Assembly: GCA_039023545.1 (NCBI GenBank)
Contig: JBCHKQ010000001.1
Coordinates: 620,001 to 684,000, forward strand
Reading direction: 5' to 3'
DNA from: Spirochaetia bacterium 38H-sp
GTDB lineage: Bacteria > Spirochaetota > Spirochaetia > Winmispirales > Winmispiraceae
DNA: 64,000 nt
How positions within the stretch are numbered: the stretch's first letter is position 1; each line of letters opens with the position of its first letter. Positions 62,341 through 64,000 of this stretch are shown piece by piece. The position numbers and the translations under genes are program-made. The notes under the pieces are model-generated. The model searched no databases and was not told the DNA's origin. It worked only from the letters and a program-made list of their open reading frames with translations.

Positions 62341-63618
62341 TTATTTTGTCCAGATAGCCCAGTTGGTCGGAGGGCTGTATGTGGTATCCGGGCCTATTTT
62401 TATGATAAGTCTGCCATTGACTTCTGCTACATATTTGTTGTTATCTGCAGCAATAATATTAAGACTGGCGGATGAGGTTATTCCTGTTTCTCTTCTTATG
62501 CTTATAAGCGTTTTTATCTTGTTTCTCAGATCTGGACTCCAGTCAAAAAAATGAGGCCAATAAACGCAGGGAGTGCCGGGATGGGTAAGGATATATGCAT
62601 AGCCTTCCTCAACCTTGTCGGAGGGGAAAGGCCAATGGTTTTGACCACCTCCTGGAGAAGGGCCTGTATCATGATTATCTATAAATGTTACGGACATTGT
62701 CGGCCACCAGCCAATGGCTCCTATAGCCTTTCCTTCCTTATCTCTCAGTCTCCAATACTCAGACCTGTCAACAGCAAGCTGAAGCTGCCACTTGGTAGTA
62801 AAGTCAAATACCATGGAGTTTCCACCTGTGCCGTCTATCCAATCCATAAGCTTTTGTCTGTGGTAGTTTACGTTGTTTCCGGATGCATAATAATCACCCG
62901 TTATATCAGGCCACAATTCTCCTACGGAAAGATATGGGGAAGTGTATATGTTGTAAAGCCCTGTATAATAAGGAGAATATCCTTTTACATAATCATATCT
63001 CCATCCGTCAAAGCCAATATCATTTTTTAACCAGAGAAGCCAATTTTTTATTTTGTTTTGGACGTCATAATAGGTATGGTCCAAGTCTCTAGCTGCAGCG
63101 TAGCCGTCTCCGGTATCATAGTCCCCTGTGCCTTGGCTCCATTCATCGTCCCGTGTGACAGCCTTAGAATTGTTGTCAAAGGCTGGGTTAGAAAAGTCCG
63201 CCCAGTTGTAAGTTCCTACACGATGGTTGATGACGATATCTGCGATTGCTTTAACGCCTCTATTGTGCAGAGCTGTGATTGCGTTTTTAAGTTCCTCCTT
63301 TGTACCGTACTTTGAGTTTAGATTATACCACTGTCTTGGCAGATAACCCTCGTCCGAGGCTGCATCAGATGGTGGAGGAAACCATACTGCAGAAAACCCT
63401 GCATCTGCAATAACAGATGAGTTTTGTGATATAATATCCCACCAATGCATAGTGCTATTATGTGATGTCCAATGGAATCCTTGAAGCAGTACGGCATCTA
63501 GGTCGCCATGATATGCTGCCAGATTGCTATTTGGTTTCCCATCTACGGAAAGCATCTGGGTACAGCCGGGAAGTAAAATAAGCAAAGCCAATAAGCATAA
63601 ATAGAATAAATATCTCAT
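62341..63618 (-). CDS. Alpha-amylase lipoprotein, GH13 family, 425 aa
   Basis: A lipoprotein signal (LLILLPGC, Cys19) anchors the enzyme to the cell surface or periplasmic membrane. The GH13 barrel is complete: DIVINHRVG (about 127-135), the nucleophile Asp209 in GFDGWRYDYVKG, the acid/base Glu234 in SVGELW and the transition-state Asp317 in FIDNHD. It resembles plant-type and bacterial alpha-amylases of about 420 aa (LLQGFHW opening). It would cleave starch or glycogen outside the cytoplasm to feed maltodextrin metabolism. GGAGA precedes the ATG. Confidence 0.94.
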   Translation of the reverse strand: MRYLFYLCLLALLILLPGCTQMLSVDGKPNSNLAAYHGDLDAVLLQGFHWTSHNSTMHWWDIISQNSSVIADAGFSAVWFPPPSDAASDEGYLPRQWYNLNSKYGTKEELKNAITALHNRGVKAIADIVINHRVGTYNWADFSNPAFDNNSKAVTRDDEWSQGTGDYDTGDGYAAARDLDHTYYDVQNKIKNWLLWLKNDIGFDGWRYDYVKGYSPYYTGLYNIYTSPYLSVGELWPDITGDYYASGNNVNYHRQKLMDWIDGTGGNSMVFDFTTKWQLQLAVDRSEYWRLRDKEGKAIGAIGWWPTMSVTFIDNHDTGPSPGGGQNHWPFPSDKVEEGYAYILTHPGTPCVYWPHFFDWSPDLRNKIKTLISIRRETGITSSASLNIIAADNNKYVAEVNGRLIIKIGPDTTYSPPTNWAIWTK

Positions 63619-63643
63619 AGCTTCTCCTTAATATAGAATATTA

Positions 63644-63651
63644 AAACGATT
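63644..63651. promoter_or_regulatory. Possible LacI-type half-conserved operator upstream of the amylase gene
   Basis: AAACGATT fits AANCGNTT and resembles AAACGCTT at the phosphorylase promoter. On the minus strand it lies between TTAATA and TATATT, which are plausible -35 and -10 boxes 17 nt apart. The arms are only partly palindromic, so this is weaker than the 58032 site. Confidence 0.35.
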
Positions 63652-63835
63652 GTATTAATAATTGTGTCATAATAATTTGTTATTTGTAGATCGTGTTTTA
63701 TTTATATGTAAAATAAAAAAATAAATATAGATATAGGTTTAAGCTTTTGCACTACTACTTATTTAAAAAAAGAAACTTGCTAGCTCAAAAATATCATGGT
63801 ACTATAATTAAAACCTTTGCATTAATGTTTACTTT

Positions 63836-63901
63836 TTGAGATGTTTTATTTGGTTTTTATAAAGAAATAAAACGCAAGATGATATCTTGTGCAATTTTTT
63901 T
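63836..63901 (+). promoter_or_regulatory. Promoter followed at once by a terminator-like hairpin (possible attenuator)
   Basis: TTGAGA (63836-63841), a 16-nt spacer and TATAAA (63858-63863) form a promoter for the partial gene at 63961. About 10 nt after the -10 box, CGCAAGAT (63873-63880), loop GAT and ATCTTGTG (63884-63891) form an 8-bp stem followed by a run of seven T (63895-63901). Transcription could end here before the gene. Apart from this and the amylase promoter, the 342-bp gap 63619-63960 is AT-rich and holds no gene. Confidence 0.45.
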
Positions 63902-63960
63902 GCATAAGATTATGTTAAACAGGCCGTGATAGTCCATAACATTTTTGGAAGGATTTTATT

Positions 63961-64000
63961 TTGAAAAAGGGAATTTTTTCCTTGATTTTGGCAGTATCCC
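63961..64000 (+). CDS. Start of an exported protein, cut by the window edge
   Basis: GGAAGGA (63947-63953) lies 7 nt before a TTG codon that opens MKKGIFSLILAVS, the beginning of a signal peptide. The frame stays open to the window edge, so only 13 codons are visible. The product cannot be identified. Confidence 0.5.
   Translation, partial: MKKGIFSLILAVS

Noticed and set aside
1..64000. CRISPR arrays, prophage or insertion sequences
   Set aside because: No regularly spaced direct repeats, cas genes, phage structural genes or transposase-like proteins were found in the window.

Overview
The window looks like a chromosomal segment of a free-living or host-associated spirochaete (Spirochaetota, Treponema/Spirochaeta-like). 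I infer this from gene content only. The clearest sign is a TRAP operon with a TatT-type TPR lipoprotein, a DctP protein and a fused DctQ-DctM permease, which is the treponemal arrangement. A potassium-dependent membrane pyrophosphatase, a short-form alpha-glucan phosphorylase and a chemoreceptor fit the same picture. No rRNA or species marker is present.

Layout. 1-3.5 kb: a truncated gene, two uncharacterised genes (one a probable exported HExxH zinc peptidase) and an AEC transporter. 3.5-17.2 kb: housekeeping metabolism, with metH, an RlmI-like rRNA methyltransferase, an orphan NtrC-type regulator, proA-proB, a LacI-family regulator and acnA. 17.2-42.7 kb: a DUF554 membrane protein, then a large surface-polysaccharide cluster. 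The cluster has a WecA-like initiator, GDP-L-fucose synthesis (gmd, fcl), an alpha-1,2-fucosyltransferase, about eleven other glycosyltransferases, three methyltransferases, two Wzx flippases, an EpsG/Wzy-like polymerase, a UDP-HexNAc 6-dehydrogenase and a Wzz chain-length protein. Its middle is visibly AT-richer than its flanks. 42.7-51.3 kb: hom, mnmA, hflX, an unknown gene, hppA, then a tight operon of a Cys4 mini-protein, a Nudix hydrolase and a eukaryote-type chorismate mutase. 51.4-53.6 kb: a serine palmitoyltransferase-like enzyme and a 3-ketosphinganine reductase-like enzyme, together the first two steps of sphingoid-base synthesis. 53.7-57.8 kb: the TatT-DctP-DctQM TRAP system and tRNA-Cys(GCA). 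58-64 kb: alpha-glucan phosphorylase, a small membrane protein, a chemoreceptor, an alpha-amylase lipoprotein and the start of an exported protein.

The most unusual signal is a dispersed family of intergenic elements. Each unit begins with ACCGAAC, directly followed by a hairpin whose stem sequence differs in every copy but stays paired. One unit type has a long loop carrying GGCAG and a CTGCC immediately 3' of the stem, which predicts a pseudoknot. Units occur singly or as inverted pairs of about 140-150 bp, and three are fused to intrinsic-terminator T-runs. None was found in the polysaccharide cluster. Other notable points are the sphingolipid gene pair, the ARO7-type chorismate mutase, five genes whose -10 box lies 6-9 nt from the start codon (leaderless mRNA candidates), a perfect 14-bp inverted repeat inside wzz, and a LacI-type operator overlapping the -35 box of the phosphorylase gene. 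All assignments come from reading the sequence; no database search was run.
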